A stretch of DNA of 64,000 nucleotides from Sthenelais limicola (lineage: Eukaryota > Annelida > Polychaeta > Phyllodocida > Sigalionidae): assembly GCA_942159475.1 (NCBI GenBank), contig OW804094.1, positions 135,456,755 to 135,520,754 on the forward strand, given 5' to 3'. Positions 43,859-54,871 of the stretch are shown piece after piece. The translations under genes were made by a program, and so were the position numbers. The notes below the pieces were generated by a model. It made no database searches. It was not told the DNA's origin and saw nothing but the letters and a program-made list of their open reading frames with translations. The first letter of the stretch is position 1, and the number at the start of each line of letters is the position of its first letter.

Positions 43859-44246
43859 CAGGAAAATGAGACTATGTGTCACAATTAGCACAGAAATGTA
43901 TTTTGAGATATCATTATATTTGAAAAGATGGGACCAAGCGGAATCCAATGATAGTAAACATTAGGATATCTCATAAGTACTTTTAGATTTGGTTATGTGT
44001 GAAAAATTGTTTGCCATATTTCTTGATGGTCACTTACTATATAGCAAAATAATTGAATATACTCCTTGGGATAATCTCAGATATCCATAAATATCTTCAA
44101 TACGTTCTTGAAATTTGGTACATGTATTCATGCTCCTAGCAGCGCTAGACACCCCAGAAATCCAAACATTCCACCAAAGAGATCTCATAAAACAATGAAA
44201 AATATCAAATGTGTAACTTGTGACTCATTTTCCTGTGTCAAACCAC
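43855..44246 (-). mobile_element. Family B MITE
   Basis: ATCACAGGAAAATGAGACTA to ATTTTCCTGTGTCAAACCAC. The left GTGATG tip is lost at the junction with the dispersed repeat. Confidence 0.82.
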
Positions 44247-44601
44247 ATAATATAAGGCATAGCAATATACCTCACACGATACATAGTAATGACAACCCAA
44301 CCTCCCATCCGCACACTGCCAGCCCCCCTCCACACACACTCACGTGCACCTATCTCCCAGGCACGCGGTATATAATGGTTCTATAAGTAATGAGCACCAG
44401 GTTTAATAACTAGCGACAGACAACTCTATTGCATATACATCCCTCCTTATGAATAGCACATGCAACATACAAATGCACTCATGATTCCTTGTCTGGAATA
44501 ACTAGACCAAATTCATTTTAATTAATCGAGCACATCTCGAGGAAACCTGATATAGACTGGTATCTATAATAGAATAGAAGATATTTATTCTATATAGATC
44601 C
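44247..44601. other. Unique DNA
   Basis: Nothing recognised. Confidence 0.4.
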
Positions 44602-44815
44602 CAGTCTAGGACCAAAGTTGAGAGAGTCCCTTCAAACGGAGGGAAAGCCTCTGGCCTCAAACTGCAAAGTGCCATTGAAATTCCATTACGACCACAAAAT
44701 GTCATTATAATCCAATTAGAACTTCTAGTCCTAGGCTCGGCAAGAACATTGGTTAGCGAAGTAGGCGTCTAATCACTGGCATACCATTCTTATCTGATCT
44801 GAGAGTCTGGACTTG
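44602..44815 (+). mobile_element. Family E MITE
   Basis: CAGTCTAGGACCAAAGTTG to GAGAGTCTGGACTTG. The right tip is mutated. The interior is complete. Confidence 0.84.
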
Positions 44816-44920
44816 TTGAAGAGTGTTATTCAAGAATATTTTTTAGTTAGAAATGTCTCGCCAAACCTCATGCTCAAGGGCGAGATTGGATGTCCTTGAG
44901 ATCTGACTGTGTATTGTTGT

Positions 44921-45750
44921 CAAGCAATACAATAACTGTAAATAACAGAACTCAATACTTGACAAGCAATTCAATAACTGTAAATAACAGAACTCAATAC
45001 TTGACAAGCAATTCAATAACTGTAAATAATAGAACTCAATACTTGACAAGCAATTCAATAACTGTAAATAACAGAACTCAATACTTGACAAGTAATTCAA
45101 TAACTGTAAATAACAGAACTCAATACTTGACAAGCAATTCAATAACTGTAAATAACAGAACTCAATACTTGACAAGCAATTCAATAACTGTAAATAATAG
45201 AACTCAATACTTGACAAGCAATTCAATAACTGTAAATAACAGAACTCAATACTTGTCAAGCAATTCAATAACTGTAAATAACAGAACTCAATACATGTCA
45301 AGCAATTCAATAACTGTAAATAACAGAACTCAAATCTTGCCAAGCAATTCAATAACTGTAAATACCAGAACTCAATACTTCACAAGCAATTCAATAATTG
45401 TAAATAACAGAACTCAATACTTGACAAGTAATTCAATAACTGTAAATAACAGAACTCAATACTAGACAAGTAATTGAATAACTGTAAATAACAGAACTCA
45501 ATACTTGACCAGCAATTCAATAAAGGGTGTTTCTCCGCTGGCTGCGGTAAACTCTGTGGTAAGCCTTGCGATAGTGCTGTGATGGTGAGAAGTGGCGAGG
45601 TCCTGCCTACATGGCCAGTGAACCTCATCATTCCTCTCCACCTACAGAACCAGCACAATACCATCGCAAGGCTTATCACAGAGCTTACCGCAGCCAGTGG
45701 AGACCAGCCTTTACTGTAAATAAGAGAACTCAATACTGGACAAGCACAAC
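44921..45750 (+). repeat. 42-bp tandem array, about 15 units, split by a D element
   Basis: Unit ACAAGCAATTCAATAACTGT then AAATAACAGAACTCAATACTTG. Because 42 = 14 codons, frames of 191 and 169 codons stay open on both strands (14-residue period NSITVNNRTQYLTS); they are artefacts. The array is interrupted at 45534 and continues for one unit after 45713. Confidence 0.93.
45534..45710. mobile_element. Family D MITE inserted in the 42-bp array
   Basis: AGGGTGTTTCTCCGCTGG to GCCAGTGGAGACCAGCCT. The neighbouring array units give the empty site CAATAACTG; the filled site reads TAA-element-TTA-CTG, so the duplication is 3 bp with one later substitution. Confidence 0.88.
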
Positions 45751-45870
45751 AGGTGCAATATTTGCTGATTCGCTGCCTCGATCTAATATAACGTAGTGGA
45801 TGGGAATAAGCCATTAAGAGATGACATGTCAAATATGATGATTACTTGTATTGATCAATGAGAATAGATT

Positions 45871-46105
45871 GGATCAGATTTTCAGAAAATGTACAATTGG
45901 CAGCTGTACACATTTAGTAAATTCTGCTAAATTAGGCTGCAATTTTGTCAATACTAGGTAATTTCAAGTATATTCAGCATTGCATTGATTCTAGCAATCT
46001 GTTTGGTTAGCTTGAACCGTATTTTGAACTTGATTTTTGTCTTAAACATGTGTTTTTTGAGAGGATTGGTGAAGAAGAATTGTACATTTCCTGGCGATTT
46101 CACCC
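45871..46105 (+). mobile_element. Family A MITE with variant right terminus
   Basis: GGATCAGATTTTCAG to CTGGCGATTTCACCC. ATT flanks both ends closely (GATT and ATTA). Confidence 0.86.
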
Positions 46106-46645
46106 ATTATATGATCCAAAGTATTAGTGTTTCTTGCAGAATACAAATATACACCGCTCTATCAAATCATGGGCAGACAATTTAGATTTGCGTCCTAATA
46201 CAAATTAAAAGGACTGATAAAATAATTATTTATTTGTGTGGGTAGGGTTAAGCGAAACTCGCTAGTGCCTTATACTTGTGACTTACACAAATAATTTGAC
46301 AGCCTGGAGTTATTTGTGTACACGGTTAGATGACATTTCAACCATCATTTTGGGCTGGCATGGTTTCCCTGTCCAAGCCAACATCAAAATTACTGACTTT
46401 TACTGACCAATTAACTCTTTTTTACAGACAAAATAAGTGGTTAGCATTTTAAACCGTTTATGGGTGATTTAATCTAGATTAGCTGTTTAGAAAAATTAAT
46501 TGTTACATAAGGAATACATTGTGATCATGAGAAATAGCGAGTGATGTTGCAAACTATGAGATGAGATGTGATGGGAAAAATCATATTAATAATTTAATCA
46601 GGGTAACGGATACAATATTTTTATCATTGACTTGTTTCGCTAGCT
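46106..46645. other. Unique DNA
   Basis: AT-rich, nothing recognised. Confidence 0.4.
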
Positions 46646-46771
46646 TTGCATTGATTGTAGCAATCTGTTTGGTAAAGTTGAACTGTATTTTGAACTTTAT
46701 TTTCGTCTGAAATTCGGATCATTTCAGGGAATTGGTGAAGATAAATTGTACATTTTCTGGCGACCTCACCC
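46646..46771 (+). mobile_element. Family A MITE, right-half fragment
   Basis: From GCATTGATTGTAGCAATCTG to TTCTGGCGACCTCACCC, the variant right terminus. The left half is missing. Confidence 0.8.
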
Positions 46772-46971
46772 ATGTAGAGTGAGACCAGGGTTTTATGGTT
46801 AAAGTCTAAAGTCAGACGTTGTCAACAATAAAAAATGATCGAATTGAGAAAATCAATCTGTCTGTCTGATATTTCCACATTAAGGTAGGAAGCTCTATAC
46901 AGGGACTGAGTAATGTCTCCACCAGGGGCTGTGTATCACATTCCCGGGGGCTTAATCACACTTAGTCTTGT

Positions 46972-47293
46972 TATAGAGGGGTTTGCATAGCCGCTATTTT
47001 GAATCTTGATTCGCAATGAATTATGGGGGTAACGGTACAGTATAAAACCTATACAAAACATGCCATGTTCAGCATGGAATATTTATCAATGCTCTAATGC
47101 CAATATCCATGTGTTATACATGTTTCCATGACACAAGTCCCCATCTTTCCCATCATGCATTTAGTTTTCATAGATCATTTTTAGAAGCTATGATATTGGT
47201 GAAAACATTCTTGCAATTTTAGATAAAAATGTTACCAAATATTTGTACGTTAAATTTCAACAGAATCCATCCCAGACATGCAAATCCCCTATT
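46972..47293 (+). mobile_element. Family C MITE
   Basis: AGAGGGGTTTGCATAGCCGC to GACATGCAAATCCCCTATT. The right part has the same deletion as 39675-39868. Confidence 0.85.
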
Positions 47294-47571
47294 GGCACGG
47301 GCAAGCTAAAAGAGAATTCACAACATATACATCAATTCTTTCTAGCCATCGTTGTATTATTACCCCATACCTAGAACACCTCACGGTCACTGAATATCAA
47401 GCATTTATTGCACATTTTCCACCGGACTCTGGTATTCTTATTGAAAATCCAACATAGAAAGAAATGCCAATCCACGTCCAATACGCAGTTCATGAGTGCA
47501 TCTGCAATGGTTACATAAAATACGAAAGCCTTTCGACCAAAGGAATAAGCAATTCACTTATGCCGTTACAT

Positions 47572-47973
47572 GTGATGTGTTCCAGGAAAATGAGTCACAA
47601 GTCGCAAAATTGATATTTTCCAAATTGTTTTATTCACAGTATGTATATTTTGTGGGAATTTTTTTTTGGTTTCTTAAGGCTTTGCGCTTTATGAATATAT
47701 GTATCAAATTTCAAGACAGTGTGCTAAATATATCCATGCATTTCTAAAGTCATCTATAGTGTATATATTTAGAGTAATTACGAGTAATTAATTGTCAACC
47801 CAAAAATATTTAAAATTTTATTTTCAAAATTAAAAATATCACAGTTAAAATATAGAAATACTTGTTAGCTGTCCTAATGTTTACTATCATTAGAATCGGC
47901 TTGATCTGATCTTTTCAAATATGATTGTATGTCAAAATCATTTTTTTGCGACTGATTCCCTGTAACACGTCAC
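47572..47973 (+). mobile_element. Family B MITE
   Basis: GTGATGTGTTCCAGGAAAAT to GATTCCCTGTAACACGTCAC. Flanks ACAT and ATAT differ by one base. The AP-1-type core is intact on the left, disrupted on the right (GACTGATTCC). Confidence 0.86.
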
Positions 47974-48084
47974 ATATTTGTATACACATCTTGTTCCCTG
48001 ACGCAGGTGTATGTATAATAGAGGTCTCGGTGCTATAGGGACAGGGTGATAAGGTTATATGAGGAATCGACTCCGTCTATATAT

Positions 48085-48319
48085 GGATCAGATTTTCAGT
48101 AAATGTACAATTGGCAGCTGTACACATTTAACAAATTCTGCTAAATTAGGCTGCAATTTGGTCAATACTAGTTGAATTCAACTATATTCGGCGTTGCATT
48201 GTTTCTAGCAATCTATTTGGTTAGGTTGAACTGTATTTTGAACTTTATTTTCGTCTGAAATCTGGGTTAATTGAGAAGACTGGCGATGTTAAATTGTATA
48301 TTTTCTGAAAATCCGACCC
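48085..48319 (+). mobile_element. Family A MITE
   Basis: GGATCAGATTTTCAG to CTGAAAATCCGACCC. Both termini carry one substitution each. Confidence 0.86.
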
Positions 48320-48521
48320 ATGAGTAGTCTTTCTATTAGATGTATCAGGCCAGGCGACAACAGTGAAATCGAGTCGACGTACAGACAGACGGTGTCTTCG
48401 TGAATATTTCAGGCTGAAGAGGCTGTCACTCTCTCAGAGGTAACCTGCTCATACAGGAGCACCTCTTCATTATGGACACTACCAGTTGGCACTGAGTCTC
48501 TTTTAAAAGGTTATGTTTTGT

Positions 48522-48755
48522 ATCTCTCTGTTTATCTGCAAATAATGCTATTGAGTAGTTGAGTAGGTTTTAATCTCAGATAAATCAGAAGCAGGAGTGC
48601 ATGGCTTAAGATCAAATATCTGATTATCTCACTAACCATCTATCCATCTTCTGGCTTTAAGATAAAACCTCTCATTATTACCATATTGTCGGGCTTCTGG
48701 CTTTTTTTCACTATCTCTCTGTTTATCTGCAAATAATGGTATTGAGTAGACAAAC
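48522..48755 (+). repeat. Local duplications around TTTATCTGCAAATAATG
   Basis: ATCTCTCTGTTTATCTGCAA then ATAATGNTATTGAGTAG occurs at 48522 and 48713. A further segment, CAGGAGTGCATGGCTTAAGA ... CATTATCTCACTAACCATC, occurs at about 48592 and again at 49121. Confidence 0.7.
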
Positions 48756-48837
48756 ATCCATCATTGCTTAGACAGTACTGGCTCTGAAGTCGATTTCGCG
48801 CCCAATTGCGGGCGTTTGCAGTAGCCCATGACCGAAT

Positions 48838-49078
48838 GGACTGATGGGCCTAACCATAACTATGTGTGGCATCGGTGAGGCTCCGATGATGTGTAGTCTA
48901 GGCAATCTAAGCCCTCACACACACGCACATCAAAATAACAAAAAACCCATGTCCAGTTTAGCTTCTAGAGCCCTATTCTCTGAAACCTTAGCAATTTGTG
49001 GTGAAGTGAAAATTAATTTATATACAGGGAGAATGGAGATCGGTATCGCTGCTGTGGCGATGAAACCAGGACTGTAGA
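48838..49078 (+). repeat. Dispersed repeat M, copy 1
   Basis: About 240 bp from GACTGATGGGCCTAACCATA to GATGAAACCAGGACTGTAG, homologous to 55775-56031. Shared words include CACATCAAAATAACAAAAAA and AGCTTCTAGAGCCCTATTCT. Class unknown. Frames on both strands have no recognised product. Confidence 0.75.
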
Positions 49079-49224
49079 ATCTGTTCTGTGGGGAGGTTGC
49101 AGTTGGTTTTAATCTCAGATAGGAGTGCATGGCTTAAGATAAAATCGCTCATTATCTCACTAACCATCTTGTCTTGCTTCTGGCTTCAAGATAATCTCAC
49201 TAAGCATCTGGTGTTGCTGTACTT

Positions 49225-50304
49225 TTTCATCATATCATAGAGATCTCTGGCAACGTTAATGTAAAGAAAGATCCCTTTTCTTAAATGAATATGACAGACA
49301 TTTCATAAGCACTGATCAGGGATTTATCATTGACCTTTGTTCTACTGAAATATAGCTATATATATAGTTATTTTCTACTTTTTTAACGGTTTTGCATCAA
49401 AAGCAGCATTACACTTACACTTACACTTACACTTACATAAACAATTTTATTAGGCAGACTTTCACAATGTGATAGGTCTCATCTCCTATAAAGGTATGTA
49501 CATTTGTAATGATTAACTTCAATACAAGATAACGACTAAAGTGAGCGTTTCTCTTCCATTATATGAATTAGTCAGAGTTTACATGTATAATACTACAGTA
49601 CATCAACGATTTGTTTGCATTTAGGCCCCTATTCTAAAAAGGAATCACACATACAATTCATAAGAATAAATTCGCTGTGGATAAGAATAATTGATCATTG
49701 ATCATTTAACACCGATTTCGTTATAGCAATAACAATCTTTTCTCGTTGCTTCCAAGTACCAACTAGATTTCCAATGCCATTTCGTTTCAGTTCAAAACAA
49801 TATAACATCAGTTATCATTCGATTTTAGATGTGATTTCAACAATGCCCATGTCATTTATTTTTGCATTTAAAGGACGTTCATTCCATACTCTTGGGCCTT
49901 GGCTCCGTACCTTACTTTGCCTTCATTCAGAGAAGCTCTATATTCGATATCATTATTATAGTTATATTGCTAAGCCTAGAGGCCATCCCTTCCCCCTCCC
50001 CTGATACACACACCGAGTTACAGAAAAGGAAAGTTGTGGATGATTCTGCACTGGGCGTTCGTTAGTAGAGAAAAGCATTGATAGTTTTGCCACCTGTCTG
50101 AACGTTGGCAAGAGCAAGGATGTCAATTGGTCATGCAACATGGCCTATTCAGGGAAACAGCATCTAGCCAGGAACCAATATTCAGCCCCAACTGCCAGTA
50201 ACTTCCACTACAAATAGAATTACTGCCAGGGAAAAGATGCTGGAGCTACACTGGAATATTCCGTGTCTCAACTGGATGTAAAATGAACCTTGCCAAGAAT
50301 CATT
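49225..50304. other. Unique block with an antisense LINE-type tail
   Basis: (ACACTT)n at 49407-49438 followed by ACATAAACAATTTTATTAGG reads on the reverse strand as AATAAAATTG plus a tandem tail. The remainder is unique; a 76-codon frame at 49774-50004 has no recognised domain. Confidence 0.4.
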
Positions 50305-50673
50305 GTGATATGTTTCGGGAAAATGAGTCACATGTCGCAAAAAGGATGTTTTCCCAAGTGAACTATTCACAAGATGTCTTTGTTGGAATGTTCTAAAATT
50401 CTGGGGGTTTAGCGCCTTAAATTATATCAATACATGTACCAAATTTCAAGGCAGTGTTTTAAATATATCCTTGCATTTAGAAGGAGATCCTGGAGTATTT
50501 CAAACATTTTTGTCAAATATTGATATATATCAGACATAAAATATAGAAACACTACTGAGATGTCCTTAATGTTCATTTTCATTAGAATCGGCTTGATCTC
50601 ATTTTTGGAAATATGATGATATCTCAAAATCCATTTGTTGCGACCTGTGACTCATTTTCACGTAACACATCAC
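50305..50673 (+). mobile_element. Family B MITE
   Basis: GTGATATGTTTCGGGAAAAT to CATTTTCACGTAACACATCAC. CATT and AATT flank it, one mismatch. Confidence 0.86.
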
Positions 50674-50782
50674 AATTCTGATACTATGGTAACGGAATCC
50701 TACTCACGTATAATAAACAACACTTGTAGCAGTGCAGTATAACAGGTGGAATTTGAGTATCATGTTTGATCAAATAATACCA

Positions 50783-51017
50783 GGGTGAAGTCACCAGAAA
50801 ATGTACAATTGACCTTCACCAATCCTCTCAAATAACCCGAATTTCAGACGACAATGAAGTTCAAAATACACTTCAACCTAACCAAACAGATTGCTAGAAT
50901 CAATGCCATGCCGAATATACTCGAATTTCCCTAGCATTGACCAAATTGCAGCCTAATTTAACAGAATTTACTAAAGGTGTACAGCTGCCAATTGTAAATT
51001 TTCTGAGAATCTGACCC
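50783..51017 (-). mobile_element. Family A MITE with variant right terminus
   Basis: GGGTGAAGTCACCAG to CTGAGAATCTGACCC, flanked by ACCA on both sides. Confidence 0.88.
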
Positions 51018-51234
51018 ACCAGGAGAAATGTGCGTGGCTGTCCGCACGTAGCGCTCAATGCATGACCCTTTCCTCCAGTGCATGAAGAATTCCAGACAAT
51101 GGTAGACGCTAATTGGTCATATCTTGACCCATGGTCAGTTACCGGTGGTGTTGATTCAGCAATACACATTTACTAACCGAACCAATAAGTCTCTGTATGG
51201 TAGAAATATATATATATCATTTTAACATCTTTAA

Positions 51235-51545
51235 CAGTCCAGGTCAAAACCCTCAGATCAGATAAGAATTGTATGTCAGTAATTGGACGCCTACTTCGCT
51301 AATTGGTTTCCTGGCCTAGAACTAGGCGTTATAATGGGAATATAGACTGTACATTGAGAGTGACCATTCCTTTTCAGTATTTCATAATAGCGGAAAAGTA
51401 TATGCTTTATTGAATAAAAATTGAACAAGAACTTGCACAAACATATATTCTGCGGTCCTAATGGAATTATAATGGCACTTTGCAGTTCCAGGCGAGAGGC
51501 TATCCCTCCGTTTGAAGGCGCTCTCTCATCTTTGGGCCTAGACTG
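51235..51545 (-). mobile_element. Family E MITE with an internal insertion
   Basis: CAGTCCAGGTCAAAACCCTC to GGGCCTAGACTG, flanked by TTAA on both sides. Roughly 105 bp of unrelated sequence (about 51347-51452, containing GCTTTATTGAATAAAAATTG) sits in the middle. Confidence 0.84.
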
Positions 51546-51783
51546 TTAAAACATAATATATCATAAGGTTTAAAATACAGACCGCATCTCGCAACTAGGC
51601 TATTCCTCAGGCACAAGAGAAAGGTTTCTACCAGGTAAGTCTAATGTATGAGTCACACATACTATCGATCGTAGCGATATGAATTCTTTAGAATTGGAGC
51701 ATTTCCTTGTAGTGAGTCACCACTGCTTTCTTCGATCGAAAACACAAGGCCAAAGTAGCTATACATGCAATATATGTTAGATA

Positions 51784-51988
51784 CAGTCTAGGCCCAAAGA
51801 TGAGAGATTCCCTTCATACGGAGGGAAAGCTTCTTGCCTCAAACCGCAAGGTACCATTATGACTCCATTAAGACAGCAAAATGTCATTATAATCCCATTA
51901 AAACGCCTAGTCCTAGGCCAGGAAAGCCATTAGCGAAGTAGGCGTCCAATCACTGACATATCTGATCTGAGGGTTTGGGCCTGAACTG
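51784..51988 (+). mobile_element. Family E MITE
   Basis: CAGTCTAGGCCCAAAGATG to GGGCCTGAACTG. GATA/GAGA flank it. It is opposite in orientation to the E copy 240 bp upstream, so the two could pair as an inverted repeat. Confidence 0.85.
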
Positions 51989-52029
51989 GAGACAGATCTA
52001 TTGTGATATATTCACAGAGATTATTTCTC

Positions 52030-52118
52030 TTTCCATAGGTTTCTCTCTTTTAATTCTACATTATATGACAATTGTTGTAAATGTGATATGGAAATAAAAG
52101 AGCTATCATTATTATTAC
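52030..52118 (+). mobile_element. LINE-type 3' tail
   Basis: TGACAATTGTTGTAAATGTG then ATATGGAAATAAAAGAGC and (ATT)n. Arrangement typical of CR1-like 3' ends. Confidence 0.5.
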
Positions 52119-52756
52119 CCAGTGGTGGGTGTTTCTTTGGAGATATTGAGGGCCATAGTTCCTCGGTGCTGCAAACAAACAGCCTCCCAACTGACCTTCA
52201 GAAGTGTCAACCTTCAGAATGACAGACGAGCCATGTTCCCCAACCATTGCATAGACTTTCATCCAACTCTCGACAGCTATTTGCACAACCAGTCGCCCAG
52301 CTTTGAAGGCTCTCACTTTCTCTATCAAGAACCATCGAAACAATCAAGACAGCCAGCTAATGAAAATTACCAATGATATATTCATTCTTGTTTTCTTTAA
52401 TCAGAGAGGTAATTAATTATTGGCTTAATGATTAAGAATTGGTCCAAGTGAAGGGACACTGAGTGGAAACATTAGGCATTATTGTGTTGCTACGTTTTTT
52501 GCGGGGGGATAGATGGCTGCCTACCTTTTGTACGTGTCCTTAAACGAGGCTGTGACCTATAAACGTAATGCTAGTTCTGGAGGTGAATGATAGAGGGCTC
52601 TCAACCTTGCAAGCTGCACTGGTTACTACACTCTATTTGAGGTCTACTTGGAGCGGCTTGCCTTAGGGTTACCACTGGGTCGCTTAAATGTTTACTCTAA
52701 GTAGGTCTCAAACAGAGTGTATAGCTCTGTGCTCACGTTCCGTATCAATCACAATA
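52119..52756. other. Unique DNA
   Basis: 52122-52376 is open on both strands (84 and 95 codons) without a domain. 52630-52720 has a loose inverted repeat, GAGGTCTACTTGGAG... and CTAAGTAGGTCTC. Nothing supported. Confidence 0.35.
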
Positions 52757-53239
52757 GTTGATGTGTCACAGGAAAATGAGTCACAAGTCGCAAAAAATTG
52801 ATTTTGAGATGATATTTGAAAAGAAGGGATCAAGTCGATTCCATGGATAGTAAAGATTAGGATATCTCATAATTATTTCTATATCTTAAATTTGATATTT
52901 CTGTTTTAGAAAAAAATCTTTGCAATAATTGTGGGTGGACAGCTCCTGGTAAAGTAGCTAAATATACTGTAGAAATCAATGGTATTTCGCCCAGAGATTC
53001 GGTCTGAAAATCAAAGGCATTTCGCCCAGAGATGCGGTCTTGATCAACCCAAAGAATGCCTTAGAAACGCAAGAATGTCTCTAATACACTCTCTTGAAAT
53101 TTGGTACATGTCTCAATATGACTTAAGGCACTGGACCCTCCACACATGAGAACACCCTTACAAAGAGATCTCATGAAAGCAACAGTTTGAAAAATATCAA
53201 TTTTGCGTCTTGTGACTCCTCTTCCTGGAACACATCTCA
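52757..53239 (-). mobile_element. Family B MITE with a 35-bp tandem insertion
   Basis: GATGTGTCACAGGAAAATG to CTCTTCCTGGAACACATCTC. At about 52975-53046 two 35-bp units (CATTTCGCCCAGAGATGCGG-type) interrupt the family sequence. Confidence 0.85.
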
Positions 53240-53249
53240 TATTTGAGGG

Positions 53250-53420
53250 ACTGAGTAAGATTGGTTGCTTTACACCCTTATCAACACATTGAAGGTTATA
53301 TTAAGGGCGGGAGAGCTGAGAGGGAGGCAGGTTATGATCATACCCAGGAATTAGAGATAGAGAAGAAGGGAGAGAGAGACAGAGAGAGAGACAGAGAAAA
53401 AGAGACATGCAGAAAGGCAC
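53250..53420 (+). mobile_element. SINE-like repeat K, copy 2
   Basis: CTGAGTAAGATTGGTTGCTT, TACACCCTTATCAACAC, GGGAGAGCTGAGAGGGAGGC, TTATGATCATACCCAGGAAT and a GA-rich tail, matching 17641-17830 at roughly nine positions in ten. Confidence 0.45.
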
Positions 53421-53470
53421 TCTTACCCAGGACCAGAACTTGCCACAATAGCATTATCTGATCGGTGTCC

Positions 53471-54117
53471 GGTGTTTTCCCCGCCGACAATCTCCCCGCT
53501 GCAATCTCCCCGCCACAATCTCCCCACCATACATTCTCCCCGCCAAACATTCTTCCCACCAAACGACCTCCCTGCTGACATTTTCCCGGCCAATAATTCC
53601 TGTTTAATTATCATCCACGACTTATGACATCATGTTAATACCTTGATATAAAGTAAGGATCGTATTGAATGGGTAAAATACATAATGTACAGTGATATAC
53701 ATATCCAATTAATGCACTCACTAACCACTGATATCCAAGCCTTACTTGGCTGATCAATTGAATACCAAACAATATTGTGTATTTGTGTGAAGAGAATTAG
53801 AAGAAAATAAAAACCATTTACAATTCCACCCAATACTGTTCTTTTAATTCATTCACTTTGCTGCATTTCACATGATGATTTTTATGGTTGATTCCCACTC
53901 AACTGGTACAAATAAATTCAATGGTGAGGTTACTTGTGTATATATATATATATGAGAATTTCAGCAAATGTTCATCATTCTTTGGCTTCTAGATAAATTC
54001 AAATTTTAATGATTTATTGGCGGGGAAAATGTCGGCGGGGAGGTAGTTTGGCGGGGAGAATGTATGGCGGGGAGGTTTTGACGGGGGAATTGCAGCGAGG
54101 AGATTGTTGGCGGGGGA
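53471..54117. mobile_element. Long-TIR element with CCCCGCC subrepeats in its ends
   Basis: The left arm (53471-53595) and right arm (54005-54117) are inverted copies of each other: GACAATCTCCCCGC, CATACATTCTCCCCGCCAAA and GACATTTTCCC occur in the same order from both tips inward. Each arm is itself a run of about seven 14-18-bp units with CCCCGCC. The roughly 400-bp centre is AT-rich and non-coding. No clear target duplication. Confidence 0.7.
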
Positions 54118-54489
54118 ATGACCTAGAACCATATGTCCATAATGGGCAGTAACACCTCGAAGGCCTGGATAAAAAGATCCATTTTCATACCAAGTAGTTG
54201 AATACTTTTGCTATAATGATATATAATAATAACCCTTTGGTATCGATTATTCTGAAACAGGCCGATTCCAAACCGGCTCACGTTTTGTGGAATGGATTCT
54301 TTGACCACTGGGGAGGATCTAAGGATAGATAGGGATGCGCTCACCTACTTCCTCCCAGAGGTTAAGCCACTCAATCAATAATTGTAATAGCTGAAGAATT
54401 GGCCTGCCGTGATGGGGAGAAATACACCTCCTGAGGAGGCTGTTCTCTAGCTATTAGAGAGTTTAACCCATTCAGGACAGCACCGCCAA
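54118..54489. other. Unique DNA
   Basis: Nothing recognised. Confidence 0.4.
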
Positions 54490-54684
54490 CGTTGCATCAT
54501 GCTTGACGACCAAGCGCGGAAAAAGGAACATCAATTGATGACGTCCTGAGTGAAATATACACGTCACATCACCACGACGCTTCACCGCGTCCACTGCTCT
54601 TTGGATGACGCACATTCTGATAACGTCATGTATATTTTAAGGACGGCCCATAACGTCGCCACCATTGAATAACGTTGTTATCAT
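54490..54684. promoter_or_regulatory. CpG-rich patch with clustered TGACG/CGTCA words
   Basis: CpG is several times more frequent here than in the surroundings. CRE-type half-sites occur in CTTGACGACC, GATGACGTCCTG, ACACGTCACATC, GGATGACGCAC and TAACGTCATG. No TATA box or reading frame follows. A regulatory role is inference. Confidence 0.3.
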
Positions 54685-54871
54685 GATGCTTTTTGGCAAT
54701 ACGTCCTTTCCCACGGAGTGCTTTATCCTTTATCGCATTACACGTCCTATGCGTTGGAGTGCTTTCACGCACTACGCGGCCTACCTTATGGAGTGCTTTA
54801 AGGCAATACGCGGCCAAACGCGTGGGAATGCTTTAAGGCAATATGCAATATGCATATTGCGGCCAAACGCG
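54685..54871 (+). repeat. Degenerate 35-40-bp CpG-rich minisatellite
   Basis: Five units starting GAGTGCTTT or AATGCTTT, consensus close to GAGTGCTTTAAGGCAATACG then CGGCCAAACGCGTGG. It runs directly into a truncated B element. Confidence 0.78.

Noticed and set aside
44843..45465. Frames of 169 and 191 codons with a 14-residue repeat on both strands
   Set aside because: The 42-bp tandem unit is a multiple of 3, so a frame free of stops stays open. Both strands are open equally, and the frame ends where a unit carries one mutation.
44921..45530. CRISPR array
   Set aside because: Repeats are contiguous without unique spacers and the genome is clearly animal.
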